A stretch of 64,000 nucleotides of DNA from Jiella avicenniae (GTDB taxonomy: Bacteria; Pseudomonadota; Alphaproteobacteria; Rhizobiales; Rhizobiaceae): positions 186,001 to 250,000 of the forward strand of contig NZ_JAJUWU010000003.1 in assembly GCF_021390325.1 (NCBI RefSeq), given 5' to 3'. Below the pieces are notes generated by a model. It saw only the letters and a list, made by a program, of their open reading frames with translations. It did no database searches and had not been told where the DNA came from. Each line of letters opens with the position of its first letter. Position 1 is the stretch's first letter. A program made the translations under genes and the position numbers. Below, piece by piece: positions 52,391 to 62,380 of the stretch.

Positions 52391-52424
52391 ACGGCGGCGC
52401 CAATGCGGTGCCGCCGTTTTCTTT
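52391..52424 (+). terminator. intrinsic terminator after the DUF1059 gene
   Basis: ACGGCGGCGCC and GGTGCCGCCGT form an 11-bp stem (one G-T pair) with loop AATGC, followed by TTTTCTTT. It begins 28 bp after the stop codon. Confidence 0.9.
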
Positions 52425-52529
52425 GCGCTCGCGAAATCTCTTGCCCGTCACCGCTGCGCCGCGCACCGTCGGAATCACGAGGCGATGGCGTCTTCCGGCA
52501 GGCGGCCGACGGACTGACGTTTCACTTCG

Positions 52530-53795
52530 TCACCCCTCGCCTTGGGCGCTCGCTTGCCCCCCTGCTCGGTCGAGCAGTTGTTGGCGCCCGAGCTTGAAGC
52601 CCCCCTCGGCCCACAGCCGCTTCAGCCGGTCGATCTCCTGCCCGAGCTCCGGGCCCGGCTTAAAGCCTTTCGCCTTGAGATCCCCCCCGTTCAGCGGAAA
52701 TTCCGGCGTCTCGAAACCGTCGGCGACCGCCAGCCGCGCCGAGAGCTTCGCCACGGTCTCGAGCGCCGACGCGTCCTGACCGACCTTGCCCTGCCAGACG
52801 GCCAGGGCGAGCCGCAGCTTGTCTTCGATGGCCTGCCTGTCGCCGAAATAAATCCGGCTCCTCAGCGCGGTATCGCTCTCGTCCGGGGCGGGCGAAGGCT
52901 CCCGCGCGAAGGCGAGGAGCCTGTCGCGCTCCTGATTGGCGAGCTTCAGCCGCCGCGCGAGTTCGTCGAGCCTTTCCGGGTCAGGCGGCACGATCGCCAT
53001 CAGACGCAACAGCGGATCGGCCTTCCAGCCGCGGCCGGCTTCGACTGCGACGAGCGGGTGGATCGTATCGATCCCCCAGCGTTCGCTCTCCGGCAGAACG
53101 ATCGTCAGAACGCCGGTCTGCCGCATCCACAGGAGCGCCCGAGAGGGATCGGGCGCGGCGAGCAACTTGCGCGCCTCGTTCCACAGACGCTCGGCCGAAA
53201 GCCGCTTCAGCGCGTCCTTCAGCCGCGTCGCCGCGCGCAGGCCGTCGGCGTCCGGCCGCCCGCGACCGTACCAGGCGAAGAAGCGGAAGAACCGCAGGAT
53301 TCGAAGGCCGTCCTCGCGGATCCGCTGCTCCGCATCGCCGATGAAGCGCAAAACGCCCCGCTCGATGTCGGCGATCCCGCCGACGAGATCGAGGACCTCG
53401 CCCGACGCGTCGACATAGAGAGCATTGATGGTGAAGTCCCGACGCTCGGCGTCCGCCTGCCAGTCGCGGCCGAACGACACGACCGCATGGCGACCGTCCG
53501 TCTCGATGTCGCGCCGCAGCGTCGTCACCTCATAGGGCCTCCCATCGGCGACGACGGTGACGGTGCCATGGTCGATCCCGGTCGGCACCGTCTTCAGCCC
53601 GATCGCTTCGGCGCGTCGGATGGTTTCGTCCGGCAGGGTCGTCGTGGCGATGTCGATGTCGGTGACCGGCCGCTCCATCAGCGTGTTGCGCACCGCGCCA
53701 CCGACCACCCGCGCTTCCTCGCCCTCGTCGGACAGCACGGCGAGCAATGCCTGCAGCCGCTCGTCCTTGAGCCATTCGGCGGAAATTCTGGTCAT
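52530..53795 (-). CDS. cca: CCA tRNA nucleotidyltransferase
   Basis: A 421-residue class II nucleotidyltransferase that adds or repairs the 3'-CCA of tRNAs. The head domain has VVGGAVRNTLMERPVTDIDI with the metal-binding D46 and D48, and the neck has RRDFTINALYVDASGEVLD and RIREDGLRILRFFRFFAWYG. Length and order match alphaproteobacterial CCA-adding enzymes. ATG 53795 overlaps the stop of the NUDIX gene (ATGA). It is the last of the DUF1285-NUDIX-cca operon, a common rhizobial arrangement. Confidence 0.95.
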   Translation of the reverse strand: MTRISAEWLKDERLQALLAVLSDEGEEARVVGGAVRNTLMERPVTDIDIATTTLPDETIRRAEAIGLKTVPTGIDHGTVTVVADGRPYEVTTLRRDIETDGRHAVVSFGRDWQADAERRDFTINALYVDASGEVLDLVGGIADIERGVLRFIGDAEQRIREDGLRILRFFRFFAWYGRGRPDADGLRAATRLKDALKRLSAERLWNEARKLLAAPDPSRALLWMRQTGVLTIVLPESERWGIDTIHPLVAVEAGRGWKADPLLRLMAIVPPDPERLDELARRLKLANQERDRLLAFAREPSPAPDESDTALRSRIYFGDRQAIEDKLRLALAVWQGKVGQDASALETVAKLSARLAVADGFETPEFPLNGGDLKAKGFKPGPELGQEIDRLKRLWAEGGFKLGRQQLLDRAGGQASAQGEG

Positions 53796-54421
53796 GCATA
53801 GTACCGTTCGTAAAGGGTTCTCAGAATGCCGGCGGTGACGCCCCAGATGAAGTGTTCGCCGAACGGCATCGTGTAGTAGTGGCGGATCAGCCCCTCGACC
53901 GTCCGGCTCTCCTGTCGGTGATTGGCCGCATCCATCAGGAAGCCGAGCGGCACCTCGAAGACGTCCTCGACCTCCGCCGGGTTCGGACGAAGTTCGAATC
54001 CTGGCGTGACGATCGCCACGATCGGGGTGATTCGAAAGCCCGTCATGGTCAGATAGCGCGGCAGTCGGCCGATCGGCTCGACATGCGATGGCCGAAGGGC
54101 GATCTCTTCGAAGGCTTCGCGCATCGCCGCCGCTTCCGGCGAGGCGTCCGTATCGTCCACGGCCCCGCCTGGGAAGGCCACCTGGCCGGAATGTTTGCGA
54201 AGCGAGAGGGTGCGGGTCGTCAGAATGACCGTCGCTTCTTCGCCGCGGTCGACCACCGGCACCAGCACCGCGGCCTCGCGCGAGTGCGATTTCGCCATCT
54301 CGGCGACGAGATCCGGATTGAGCCGGTGATCGCCGAATTCCGGCGCCGTGCCGGCGAGCGACTCCTCACCGCCGCCCCCCCGGCGCGCCATGATTCGCGC
54401 CCTCAGATCGGCGGCGGTCAT
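53792..54421 (-). CDS. NUDIX hydrolase (CoA pyrophosphatase-like)
   Basis: A 209-residue NUDIX hydrolase of the NudL/CoA pyrophosphatase type. The NUDIX box spans residues 85-109 (GGAVDDTDASPEAAAMREAF then EEIAL); REAFEE supplies the metal-binding glutamates, but the usual EEXGU glycine is Ala here. The upstream SLRKHSGQVAFPGG is the CoA pyrophosphatase-type UPF0035 lead-in. ATG 54421 is 21 bp after the stop of the DUF1285 gene. It is translationally coupled to cca. Confidence 0.88.
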   Translation of the reverse strand: MTAADLRARIMARRGGGGEESLAGTAPEFGDHRLNPDLVAEMAKSHSREAAVLVPVVDRGEEATVILTTRTLSLRKHSGQVAFPGGAVDDTDASPEAAAMREAFEEIALRPSHVEPIGRLPRYLTMTGFRITPIVAIVTPGFELRPNPAEVEDVFEVPLGFLMDAANHRQESRTVEGLIRHYYTMPFGEHFIWGVTAGILRTLYERYYA

Positions 54422-54441
54422 GCCTGGCCGATCTCCCGCCG

Positions 54442-55008
54442 TCACGACACCCCCGTCGGCAGGCTGAAGCGCGCCCCACCGGATCTGACGAACATCCCCC
54501 CCTCGTCCTCTTCGACCAGATCGGCGAGGTCGATGGCGAGCGCCCGGCTCAAGGCGGCTTCCAGGCGTCCGCGAACCAGCAGATAGGGTCGAAAGGCCTC
54601 GGCTTCTTCGCCGAAGCGGATCGGGTGGTCTTTTCCGGCTTCGACCACGTCGCCGACGTCGGTTCGAAACGTCAGCACGCTCTCGCCCGCCCGTTCCTCG
54701 CGGCTCATCTCCACCGCGAGAAACGGCGCGTCCTCGACGGTGATGCCGAGCTTTTCGACCGGCGTGACGAGATAGGTCCGGCCATCCTCGTCCTTGCGCA
54801 GCACCGAGGAGAACAGCCGCTTCAGCGCCTCGCGCCGAATCGGCGTGCCTTGATAGAGCCAGGTTCCGTCGGCTCTGATCACCATGTCGACGTCGCCGCA
54901 AAAGTCGGGGTTCCATCGCTCGACCGGGGGGGCCCCCTTGCCCGCGCGTTCGGCGCGGGAAATCAGGGCCGACAGGCTCACGCTCACGTCAGGGGCTTGA
55001 TTCGTCAT
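54442..55008 (-). CDS. DUF1285 family protein
   Basis: A 188-residue soluble DUF1285 protein. Signature stretches are PVERWNPDFCGDVDMVIRAD, GTWLYQGTPIRREALKRLFS, DGRTYLVTPVEKLGITVEDA and RFGEEAEAFRPYLLVRGRLE. Function unknown. ATG 55008 is the start of homology, with GGCGGA upstream. First gene of the DUF1285-NUDIX-cca run and divergent from the MoxR operon; both promoters should lie in the 210-bp gap 55009-55218. Confidence 0.88.
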   Translation of the reverse strand: MTNQAPDVSVSLSALISRAERAGKGAPPVERWNPDFCGDVDMVIRADGTWLYQGTPIRREALKRLFSSVLRKDEDGRTYLVTPVEKLGITVEDAPFLAVEMSREERAGESVLTFRTDVGDVVEAGKDHPIRFGEEAEAFRPYLLVRGRLEAALSRALAIDLADLVEEDEGGMFVRSGGARFSLPTGVS

Positions 55009-55218
55009 GCATTCCGCCTGCTTTCCATCTGCAACGGGATTTCCGCCGGTCTCACTTTCGCCCGCCTTGGCCCTCACGAAATAGTTGGACGCCCGGCGCT
55101 TGCCAGCCGGATTTGCCGTCGTATTGATTGAGAAGCCCGTTTGATCATACCCCGGCCACCGAAGACGGACTTGCTGCCGGCGGCGGATCTCGGTTCCGGT
55201 ATTGGAGATCACCCCCCC

Positions 55219-56226
55219 ATGACGATACTCACGCCACAGGAGACGACCCTCAGCGAAAGCGACATCGTTCGCCTCGCCGAGACGGCGCTTGCCGACATCG
55301 CTCGGGTGCGGGAGTCCGTCGGCCGGGTCATCTTCGGCCAGGAAAGCGTCGTCGAACAGACGGTCATCGCCATCCTCGGCGGCGGGCACGCGCTGCTCGT
55401 CGGCGTGCCGGGTCTCGCCAAGACCAAGCTCGTCGACACGCTCGGCGTCGCCATGGGCCTCGATTCACGGCGCATCCAGTTCACCCCGGATCTGATGCCG
55501 TCCGACATCATCGGCACCGAGGTGATGGATCAGGACGAGACGGGCCGGCGCTCCTTCCGCTATGTGAAAGGCCCGGTCTTCGCCCAGCTCTTGATGGCCG
55601 ACGAGATCAATCGCGCCTCGCCCCGCACCCAGTCGGCCCTCCTCCAGGCGATGCAGGAATACCACGTCACCGTCGCCGGCGAGCGCTATGACCTGCCGGC
55701 GCCCTTTCACGTGCTCGCGACCCAGAACCCGCTCGAGCAGGAAGGCACCTATCCCCTGCCCGAGGCCCAGCTCGACCGCTTCCTGATGCAGGTCGACGTC
55801 CACTACCCCGACCTCGCCTCCGAGCGGCGCATCCTGCTCGAAACCGGCGGCGGCGAGGACCGCGCCGAACCGGTCCTGACGTCGGAGCGGCTGCGCGAGA
55901 TCCAGGCTCTGGTGCGCCGCATGCCTGTCCCCGAAAGCGTCGTGGAGGCGATCCTCTCGCTGGTCCGCTCCGCCCGTCCGGGCAGCGGCCACAAGGAGGC
56001 CGACACCCACATCGCCTGGGGTCCCGGCCCCCGCGCCTCCCAGTCGCTGATGACCTGCGTGCGTGCCCGGGCGCTCTACGAGGGCCGCCTGGCGCCCTCG
56101 ATCGACGACGTCATGGCGCTCGCCGAACCGATCCTGCAGCACCGGATGGCGCTGAATTTCGCCGCGCGGGCCGAAGGCATGAGCGTGCGCGACGTCATTG
56201 CCTCCTTGAAGCGCGACGTCGCTTGA
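55219..56226 (+). CDS. MoxR-family AAA+ ATPase
   Basis: A 335-residue cytosolic AAA+ ATPase of the MoxR family, thought to act as a chaperone that remodels or activates VWA-containing partners. Walker A is GVPGLAKTK, Walker B is LLMADEINRA, and sensor regions include FHVLATQNPLEQEGTYPLPE and LDRFLMQVDV. ATG 55219 starts at the conserved region; the frame is open 26 codons further. It leads a four-gene operon with a DUF58 protein 16 bp downstream, the classic MoxR partner. Confidence 0.95.
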   Translation: MTILTPQETTLSESDIVRLAETALADIARVRESVGRVIFGQESVVEQTVIAILGGGHALLVGVPGLAKTKLVDTLGVAMGLDSRRIQFTPDLMPSDIIGTEVMDQDETGRRSFRYVKGPVFAQLLMADEINRASPRTQSALLQAMQEYHVTVAGERYDLPAPFHVLATQNPLEQEGTYPLPEAQLDRFLMQVDVHYPDLASERRILLETGGGEDRAEPVLTSERLREIQALVRRMPVPESVVEAILSLVRSARPGSGHKEADTHIAWGPGPRASQSLMTCVRARALYEGRLAPSIDDVMALAEPILQHRMALNFAARAEGMSVRDVIASLKRDVA

Positions 56227-56242
56227 TCCGGGAGCTGGCTTG

Positions 56243-57154
56243 ATGCCGATCGGCTCCTCAGTCGAACTCACCGACGCACCGGAGGCGCTGGTCCGCGCCC
56301 GGCAGCGCGCCGTCCTCCTGCCCGATCTCCTGGTCGAAGCGCAGCGCATCGTCTCGACGGTGATCGCCGGCTGGCACGGCCGCCGCCGCCGCGGCATCGG
56401 CGAGAATTTCTGGCAGTTCCGCCCGTTCGTCGAAGGCGAGCAGGTTTCGCGCATCGACTGGCGGCGCTCGGCCAGGGACGATCACCTCTACCTCCGCGAT
56501 CGGGAGTGGGAGGCCGCCCATACCGTCTGGCTATGGGCCGATCCTTCGCCTTCCATGCGCTATCAGTCGAACCAGGCGCAGGTGTCGAAGGAATCGCGCG
56601 CCCTCGTCCTCGTCCTCGCTCTGGCCGAAATCCTCTCGCGCTCCGGCGAGCGGATCGGCTATCCCGGCGTGATCGAGCCGATCGCCGCGCGTAACGCCGC
56701 CGAGCGCCTCGCGGCCGCGCTGATGAACGATCGTCCCGACCATCGCTTCCCCCCGGACGATCGGCTGCGACGCTTCTCGGAAATCGTCATCGTCAGCGAC
56801 TGCCTCGATCCTCTCGACGACATTCTCGCCTTCGTCGACAAGGTCGGCCGCCGCGGCATCCGGGGCCATCTCGTCATGATCGCCGATCCCGCCGAGGAGA
56901 CCTTCCCCTATGCCGGCCGCACCGAGTTCCGCGATCCCGAAGGCGGCGGACGGCTCACGGCCGGCCGGGCCGAAACGCTGAGGCAGGAATATACCGAGCT
57001 TTATCAGGCAAGGCGCGAGATCCTGGCCGATCGTTGTCGCCGGCTCGGATGGAGCTTCGTTCCCCACCGCACCGACAGGCTCGCCTCCGAGGCGCTGGTC
57101 GCGCTCCACACGCGGCTTTCCGGCACGACGCAGCCGGCGGGGCAGCGCTCGTGA
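56243..57154 (+). CDS. DUF58 (VWA-like) protein
   Basis: A 303-residue DUF58 protein, the usual MoxR partner. The DUF58 signature lies around GENFWQFRPFVEGEQVSRID and RDREWEAAHTVWLWADPSPS, where DPSPS is an intact MIDAS DxSxS motif of a von Willebrand A domain. IVSDCLDPLDDIL and the C-terminal RRLGWSFVPHRTDRLASEAL follow. It is soluble, with no membrane segment. ATG 56243 (TTG directly before it). Its stop overlaps the GTG start of the next gene. Confidence 0.92.
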   Translation: MPIGSSVELTDAPEALVRARQRAVLLPDLLVEAQRIVSTVIAGWHGRRRRGIGENFWQFRPFVEGEQVSRIDWRRSARDDHLYLRDREWEAAHTVWLWADPSPSMRYQSNQAQVSKESRALVLVLALAEILSRSGERIGYPGVIEPIAARNAAERLAAALMNDRPDHRFPPDDRLRRFSEIVIVSDCLDPLDDILAFVDKVGRRGIRGHLVMIADPAEETFPYAGRTEFRDPEGGGRLTAGRAETLRQEYTELYQARREILADRCRRLGWSFVPHRTDRLASEALVALHTRLSGTTQPAGQRS

Positions 57155-60024
57155 TCGGCGGTCTCGCGCTCAGTTTCGGTGCCCCCTTCGTCCTCGCCGG
57201 CCTTTTGGCGCTGCCGGTCATCTGGTGGCTCCTGAAGCTCACGCCGCCGCGCCCGCAGGTCGAGACCTTTCCGCCGCTGCGCATCCTGCAGCGCGTCCTG
57301 AAGAGCGAGGAGACGCCGTCGAAAAGCCCGTGGTGGCTGACGCTTCTGAGGCTGCTGCTCGCCGCCCTCGTCATCTTCGCCCTCGCCGCGCCGACGCTCA
57401 ATCCGCGCGAGACGACGATCGCGGGGACCGGCCCCCTGGCGCTCCTCGTCGACAACGGCTGGTCTTCCGGCGGCAATTTCGACGAGCGGCGCCGCGCCGC
57501 CGAGGAAATCATCCGTCAGGCGGGCGAAGCCGGCCGGCCCGTGACGATGGCGTTTTCGGCGGAGGACGCCGGCGACGACGCCACCCCGGTCGAGGCCGCC
57601 ACGGCGCTGGAGCGTCTGGCCGCCGCACAGCCCCGCCCCGTTCCGACCAACCGCGTCGCAGCCGCGAGACGCATCGCGACGGCGCTCGAAGGCCAGCGGC
57701 CGGGGACGCTCGTCTTCCTGTCGGACGGCCTCGATTCCCCCGATGCGCGCGATGCCGCCACGGCCCTTGCCGCCCTCGCGCCCGGCCAGGCGATCGTCTA
57801 CGAACCGTCGGTCGACGGCGTCGTCGGGCTGACCGGTGCCGACAATTCGACCGAGGCGCTGGTCGTCTCGGCGGTACGGCCTGCCGACGTGCCGGCGGGC
57901 GCCTTCACCCTCGTCGCCCGCGACCAGCAGTCCCGCGAGATCGGACGGGCACCCGTCGAGTTCTCGGGCACGGACGGCACGGGCGAGGCGCGTTTCGCCA
58001 TCCCCGTCGAGATGCGGAACGACATCGCCCGCATCGAGGTCGACGGTGGCGAGACGGCGGGCGCTGCGCGCCTGCTCGACGACAGTTTCCGCCGGCGCCG
58101 CGTGGCGCTCGTTTCCGGCGAGTCCTCGGACGCCGCGCAGCCACTGCTCTCGCCGCTCTATTACATCTCCCGCGCGCTAGAACCCTTCGCCGATCTCGTC
58201 CGCCCTTCGACCGCCAATCTCGCCGAGGCGATCCCCGAGATGCTCGAGCGCAAGCCGTCGGTCGTCGTTCTCGCCGACATCGGCGTCCTGCCCGACGAGG
58301 CGCGCACGGCGCTGGAGAAGTTCGTCGAGGACGGCGGCTACCTCGTCCGCTTCGCCGGCCCGCGGCTCGCCGCGACGACGGGCGAGGATCCGCTGGTGCC
58401 GGTGCGCCTGCGCGCCGGCGAGCGCCAGCTCGGCGGCGCCATGTCCTGGTCTGAGCCGCAGAAGCTCGCGGCGATGAGCGAGACGAGCCCGTTCGCCGGC
58501 ATCGCCGTGCCCGAAGACGTCACGGTCTCGCGGCAGATCCTCGCGGAGCCCTCGGCCGATCTCGGCGAGCACACCTGGGCGAGCCTCGCCGACGGTACGC
58601 CTCTCGTCACCGCCCGCGGCCAGGGTGCGGGCACCATCGTCCTCTTCCACGTGACCGCCGAGGCGACCTGGTCGAACCTGCCGATCTCCGGCACCTTCGT
58701 CTCGATGCTGCGGCGGATCGTCAGCCTGTCGCGCGCCAATGCCGGCGCGCCGGAGGGCCAGACCGCGGCCGACAGCCTGCCGCCCTACCGTGTTCTCGAC
58801 GGTACCGGCCGGCTGGTGTCCCCAGGCCCCGAGGCGCAGCCGCTCTCCCTCGCCGCCGACGCCGCCACGCCCGTCAGCCTGCAGAACCCGCCGGGCCTTT
58901 ACGGCAGCGAGGACGGCTACGTCGCCCACAATCTCCTCGATCCCGGAGCCCGGCTCGCCTCCCTGCCGGCGCTCGATCTCGGCTCGGCCACCGAGGCGCG
59001 ATCCTACGCCTACGACGACAGCCTCGATCTTCGTCCCTGGCTCTTTGCCGCCGCGCTCGTCCTCTTTGCTCTGGATGCCTTCGCCATGCTGTGGCTGAAC
59101 GGCGGCTTCGACCGCTTCAAGGGCCGGCTCGCCACTCGCTCGACCGGCACCGCCGTCTCGATCGCCGTTCTCGCGCTCGTCGGTCTCGCCGCGACGGGAC
59201 CACTCCTCTGGCCGACCGGCGCCGCGGCACAGCCTGCGGGGCAGGCCGAACAGGCCGCGCAGCCCGAAGGCTTCGACGTCCAGCGCGCGATCGACGCCAC
59301 GGCGCAGACCCATCTCGCCTATGTCGAGACCGGCGATGCGACCTCGGACGACCGGTCCCAGGCCGGCCTGCGTGGCCTCTCGCAATACATCGCCGCCAAG
59401 ACCGCGCTGGAGCCCGGCGAGCCGATGGCCGTCGACATCGCCACCGACGAACTCTCCTTCTTCCCGCTGCTCTACTGGCCGGTCAGCGCCGACGCGCCGA
59501 TGCCCTCCGAGGCCGCAATCAGCCGAGTCGACGCCTATATGAAGCAGGGCGGCACGGTGTTGTTCGACGTCTCGGACGATGCCCTGTCGTCGCTCGGCAA
59601 TTCCGTTTCGCCGGGCCAGCGGAGGTTGCGCGACATTCTCGGCGATCTCGACATCCCGCCGCTCGAGCCGGTGCCTCAGGACCACGTTCTGACCAAGGCG
59701 TTCTACATCCTCAGCTCCTTCCCCGGCCTCCATTCCGATTCCCCGCTCTGGGTGGAATCCCTCGTCCCGGACGCCGAAGGCAACTCCCGTCCCGCGCGCG
59801 GCGGCGACGGCGTCTCCTCTCTGATGATCACCTCGAACGATTTTGCCGGGGCCTGGGCCGTCGATGATCGCGGCCTGTTCCTCTATCCGACCGATTCCTC
59901 GGACCCCTCCCAGCGCGAATATGCTTACCGCGCCGGGGTCAACATCGTGATGTACGTCCTGACCGGCAACTACAAGGCCGACCAGGTCCATGTTCCGGCG
60001 CTGCTCGAAAGGCTCGGCCAATGA
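57151..60024 (+). CDS. BatA/DUF4159-type membrane protein
   Basis: A 957-residue membrane protein starting at GTG 57151, overlapping the DUF58 stop (GTGA). The BatA-like N-terminus has two transmembrane segments (residues 5-25 and about 58-80) and a VWA-like domain with a degenerate MIDAS, LLVDNGWSSGG, and FLSDGLDSPD. Two further membrane segments near residues 628-648 and 665-682 precede a C-terminal DUF4159 domain (LSQYIAAKTALEPGEPMAVD, ELSFFPLLYWPVSADAP). In this operon it probably scaffolds the MoxR/DUF58 machinery at the inner membrane. Its stop overlaps the next start (ATGA). Confidence 0.9.
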   Translation: MIGGLALSFGAPFVLAGLLALPVIWWLLKLTPPRPQVETFPPLRILQRVLKSEETPSKSPWWLTLLRLLLAALVIFALAAPTLNPRETTIAGTGPLALLVDNGWSSGGNFDERRRAAEEIIRQAGEAGRPVTMAFSAEDAGDDATPVEAATALERLAAAQPRPVPTNRVAAARRIATALEGQRPGTLVFLSDGLDSPDARDAATALAALAPGQAIVYEPSVDGVVGLTGADNSTEALVVSAVRPADVPAGAFTLVARDQQSREIGRAPVEFSGTDGTGEARFAIPVEMRNDIARIEVDGGETAGAARLLDDSFRRRRVALVSGESSDAAQPLLSPLYYISRALEPFADLVRPSTANLAEAIPEMLERKPSVVVLADIGVLPDEARTALEKFVEDGGYLVRFAGPRLAATTGEDPLVPVRLRAGERQLGGAMSWSEPQKLAAMSETSPFAGIAVPEDVTVSRQILAEPSADLGEHTWASLADGTPLVTARGQGAGTIVLFHVTAEATWSNLPISGTFVSMLRRIVSLSRANAGAPEGQTAADSLPPYRVLDGTGRLVSPGPEAQPLSLAADAATPVSLQNPPGLYGSEDGYVAHNLLDPGARLASLPALDLGSATEARSYAYDDSLDLRPWLFAAALVLFALDAFAMLWLNGGFDRFKGRLATRSTGTAVSIAVLALVGLAATGPLLWPTGAAAQPAGQAEQAAQPEGFDVQRAIDATAQTHLAYVETGDATSDDRSQAGLRGLSQYIAAKTALEPGEPMAVDIATDELSFFPLLYWPVSADAPMPSEAAISRVDAYMKQGGTVLFDVSDDALSSLGNSVSPGQRRLRDILGDLDIPPLEPVPQDHVLTKAFYILSSFPGLHSDSPLWVESLVPDAEGNSRPARGGDGVSSLMITSNDFAGAWAVDDRGLFLYPTDSSDPSQREYAYRAGVNIVMYVLTGNYKADQVHVPALLERLGQ

Positions 60025-62105
60025 GCTGGTCCATCGCCTTCGATCCCTTCTTCTCCTGGATCGTCCTCGCGGCGCTCGCCGTTCCGGCGGCGATCCTCGC
60101 TCTCGTGCTCCTCCTCGCCCGCACGCCCGGCGCCATCGTGCGCGTCGTTGCCATCGCCGCGCTCATCCTGGCGCTCGCCAATCCGGTGATGCTGCGCGAG
60201 GAGCGCGATCCGATGAAGAGCGTCGTCGCCCTCGTGGTCGACCGCAGCCAGAGCCAGTCCATCGGCGAACGCAACGCCCAGACGGACGAGGCCGAGGAGG
60301 CGCTGCAGGCGAGCCTTGCCCGCTTCCCGGAATTCGAGGTTCGCACCGTCGAGGCGAACTCCGCCGGGAGCCCTTCGGACGGCGCCACCACGGCGCTCTT
60401 CGGTGCGCTCTCCGACGCCTTGAAGGACGTCGCCCCTGCCCGTGTCGCCGGCGCCGTCATGGTCACCGACGGCGAAATTCACGACATTCCCGATTCGGCC
60501 GAGAGGATCGGCTTCGATGCTCCCATCCACGGCCTCGTCACCGGCCACGAAGGGGAGTTCGACAGGCGGATCGAGGTTCTGAACAGCCCCCGCTTTGGCC
60601 TCGTCGACGAAGATCAGCGGCTGACCTATCGCGTGGTCGAGGAGGGCGCCGGGGCCTCCCAGACGCCGGTGCCGGTGCAGGTGTTTCTCAACGGCGATCT
60701 CGTCTCGCGCGAACAGGCGACGCCCGGCACCGACGAGACCGTCTCCTTTCGCCTGCCACGGGCCGGCAAGAACATCCTCGAACTCTCCGTCGCCCGCGAC
60801 GACCGCGAGATCACCGGCGTCAACAACAAGGCGATCGCCGTCGTCGACGGAATCCGCGAGAATCTCCGCGTCCTTCTCGTCTCCGGAGAGCCGCATGCGG
60901 GGGAGCGCACCTGGCGCAATCTCCTGAAGTCCGACGCCACCGTCGATCTCGTCCACTTCACCATCCTGCGCCCGCCCGAGAAACAGGACGGGACCCCGAT
61001 CGACGAATTGTCGCTGATCGCATTCCCCACTCGCGAACTCTTCGTCGAAAAGATCAGCGACTTCGATCTGATCATCTTCGACCGCTATCAGGAACGCGGC
61101 GTCCTGCCCTCGCTCTACTTCGACTACATCGCCCAGTACGTCGAAAACGGCGGCGCCATGCTGATCGCGTCCGGCCCCGAATATGCCGGCAACGAGTCGA
61201 TCGCCCGCACGCCGCTGCAGTGGGTCCTGCCGGCGCAGCCCACCGGCCAGGTCGAGGAGCAGGCCTTCTATCCGCAGGTCTCCGAACTCGGAAAGAAGCA
61301 TCCGGTGACCCGCAACCTGCCCGGCTCGAACAGCGAGCCGCCGGATTGGAGCCCCTGGTTCCGCTCGATCGACGTGACCGATCCAAAGGGCGAGACGGTG
61401 ATGGACGGTCCGGGCGGCAAGCCGCTGCTCGTCCTCGACCGCGTCGGCGAAGGCCGGATCGCCCTCCTCCTGTCGGATCAGGAATGGCTCTGGTCCCGCG
61501 GCTTCGAGGGCGGCGGACCGCATGTCGCGCTGTTCCGCCGGGTGGCGCACTGGCTGATGAAGGAGCCGGAACTCGAGGAAGAGTCCCTTGACGCCGAGGC
61601 GAGAGGCTCCGATCTCGTCGTCACCCGCCAGACGATCGGCGACGATCCGGGCCCGGCCACGGTCATCACCCCTTCCGGCACGGCCGAGACCCTGCCGCTC
61701 AGGAACGTCAGCCCCGGCCTGTGGGAGGGCGTTCTCGAGACGGACGAGATGGGGCTTTTCCAGGCTGCGAACGGTGACCTGCGGGCGCTCGGCACGGTCG
61801 GTCCCGTCAATCCGCGCGAATACCGCCAAGCCATCTCGACCATCGAGAAGCTCCGGCCGATCGCCGAGGAAACCCGGGGCAGCGTCCGCCGGATCGGCAG
61901 TGAAGGCAACAGCGACGTCTCCATTCCGCGCATCGTTCCGATCAGCGGGCGCGCCGATGGCGACGGTCGCGACTGGATCGGCCTCAAGACGACGGACGAG
62001 ACGATCCTCAAGGGCGTCGACCGCACGCCGCTCTTTGCCGGCTTCCTCGGCCTTGCCGTCCTGCTTCTGGCGCTGTCGGCCACCTGGTATCGGGAGGGTC
62101 GCTGA
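60021..62105 (+). CDS. VWA-like membrane protein, last gene of the MoxR operon
   Basis: A 694-residue membrane protein. Two N-terminal transmembrane segments (about 12-35 and 40-58) are followed by a VWA-like domain with DRSQSQS matching DxSxS and MVTDGEIHD, then a GATase-like region (AQYVENGGAMLIASGPEYAG) and a last membrane helix near the C-terminus (FLGLAVLLLALSATWY). It is coupled to the DUF4159 gene by ATGA. The arrangement MoxR, DUF58, DUF4159 and this large protein is conserved in Hyphomicrobiales, from memory; function is unknown. Confidence 0.85.
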   Translation: MSWSIAFDPFFSWIVLAALAVPAAILALVLLLARTPGAIVRVVAIAALILALANPVMLREERDPMKSVVALVVDRSQSQSIGERNAQTDEAEEALQASLARFPEFEVRTVEANSAGSPSDGATTALFGALSDALKDVAPARVAGAVMVTDGEIHDIPDSAERIGFDAPIHGLVTGHEGEFDRRIEVLNSPRFGLVDEDQRLTYRVVEEGAGASQTPVPVQVFLNGDLVSREQATPGTDETVSFRLPRAGKNILELSVARDDREITGVNNKAIAVVDGIRENLRVLLVSGEPHAGERTWRNLLKSDATVDLVHFTILRPPEKQDGTPIDELSLIAFPTRELFVEKISDFDLIIFDRYQERGVLPSLYFDYIAQYVENGGAMLIASGPEYAGNESIARTPLQWVLPAQPTGQVEEQAFYPQVSELGKKHPVTRNLPGSNSEPPDWSPWFRSIDVTDPKGETVMDGPGGKPLLVLDRVGEGRIALLLSDQEWLWSRGFEGGGPHVALFRRVAHWLMKEPELEEESLDAEARGSDLVVTRQTIGDDPGPATVITPSGTAETLPLRNVSPGLWEGVLETDEMGLFQAANGDLRALGTVGPVNPREYRQAISTIEKLRPIAEETRGSVRRIGSEGNSDVSIPRIVPISGRADGDGRDWIGLKTTDETILKGVDRTPLFAGFLGLAVLLLALSATWYREGR

Positions 62106-62380
62106 CGCGGCGCGTCGGCCTGCAACGGCGGATGCGCGGCGGCGGCGCCTCGCAGGGTTCAACGTTCGCCGCCGGTCGTCCTACGGACACCTGATCGGCG
62201 TGTCCCTCTCCGTCGCTCGAATGCTCCGCTGCGGCCCGCCGAGCGTCATCGATTCTTCGGAACTCCCACTACGACATGACCGCCAATGATGTCCCACTGT
62301 TCATGCGGGCGGGGCCGTCCGTCGGTTCCGTCCCTGCGCCGCGATCGCTGACCGGGCGGGTGGCATCGGCCGGCTGGATG

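Noticed and set aside
52542-53801. 419-codon plus-strand frame over the CCA enzyme gene
   Set aside because: Antisense to cca with its intact catalytic aspartates; no domain in the plus-strand translation.
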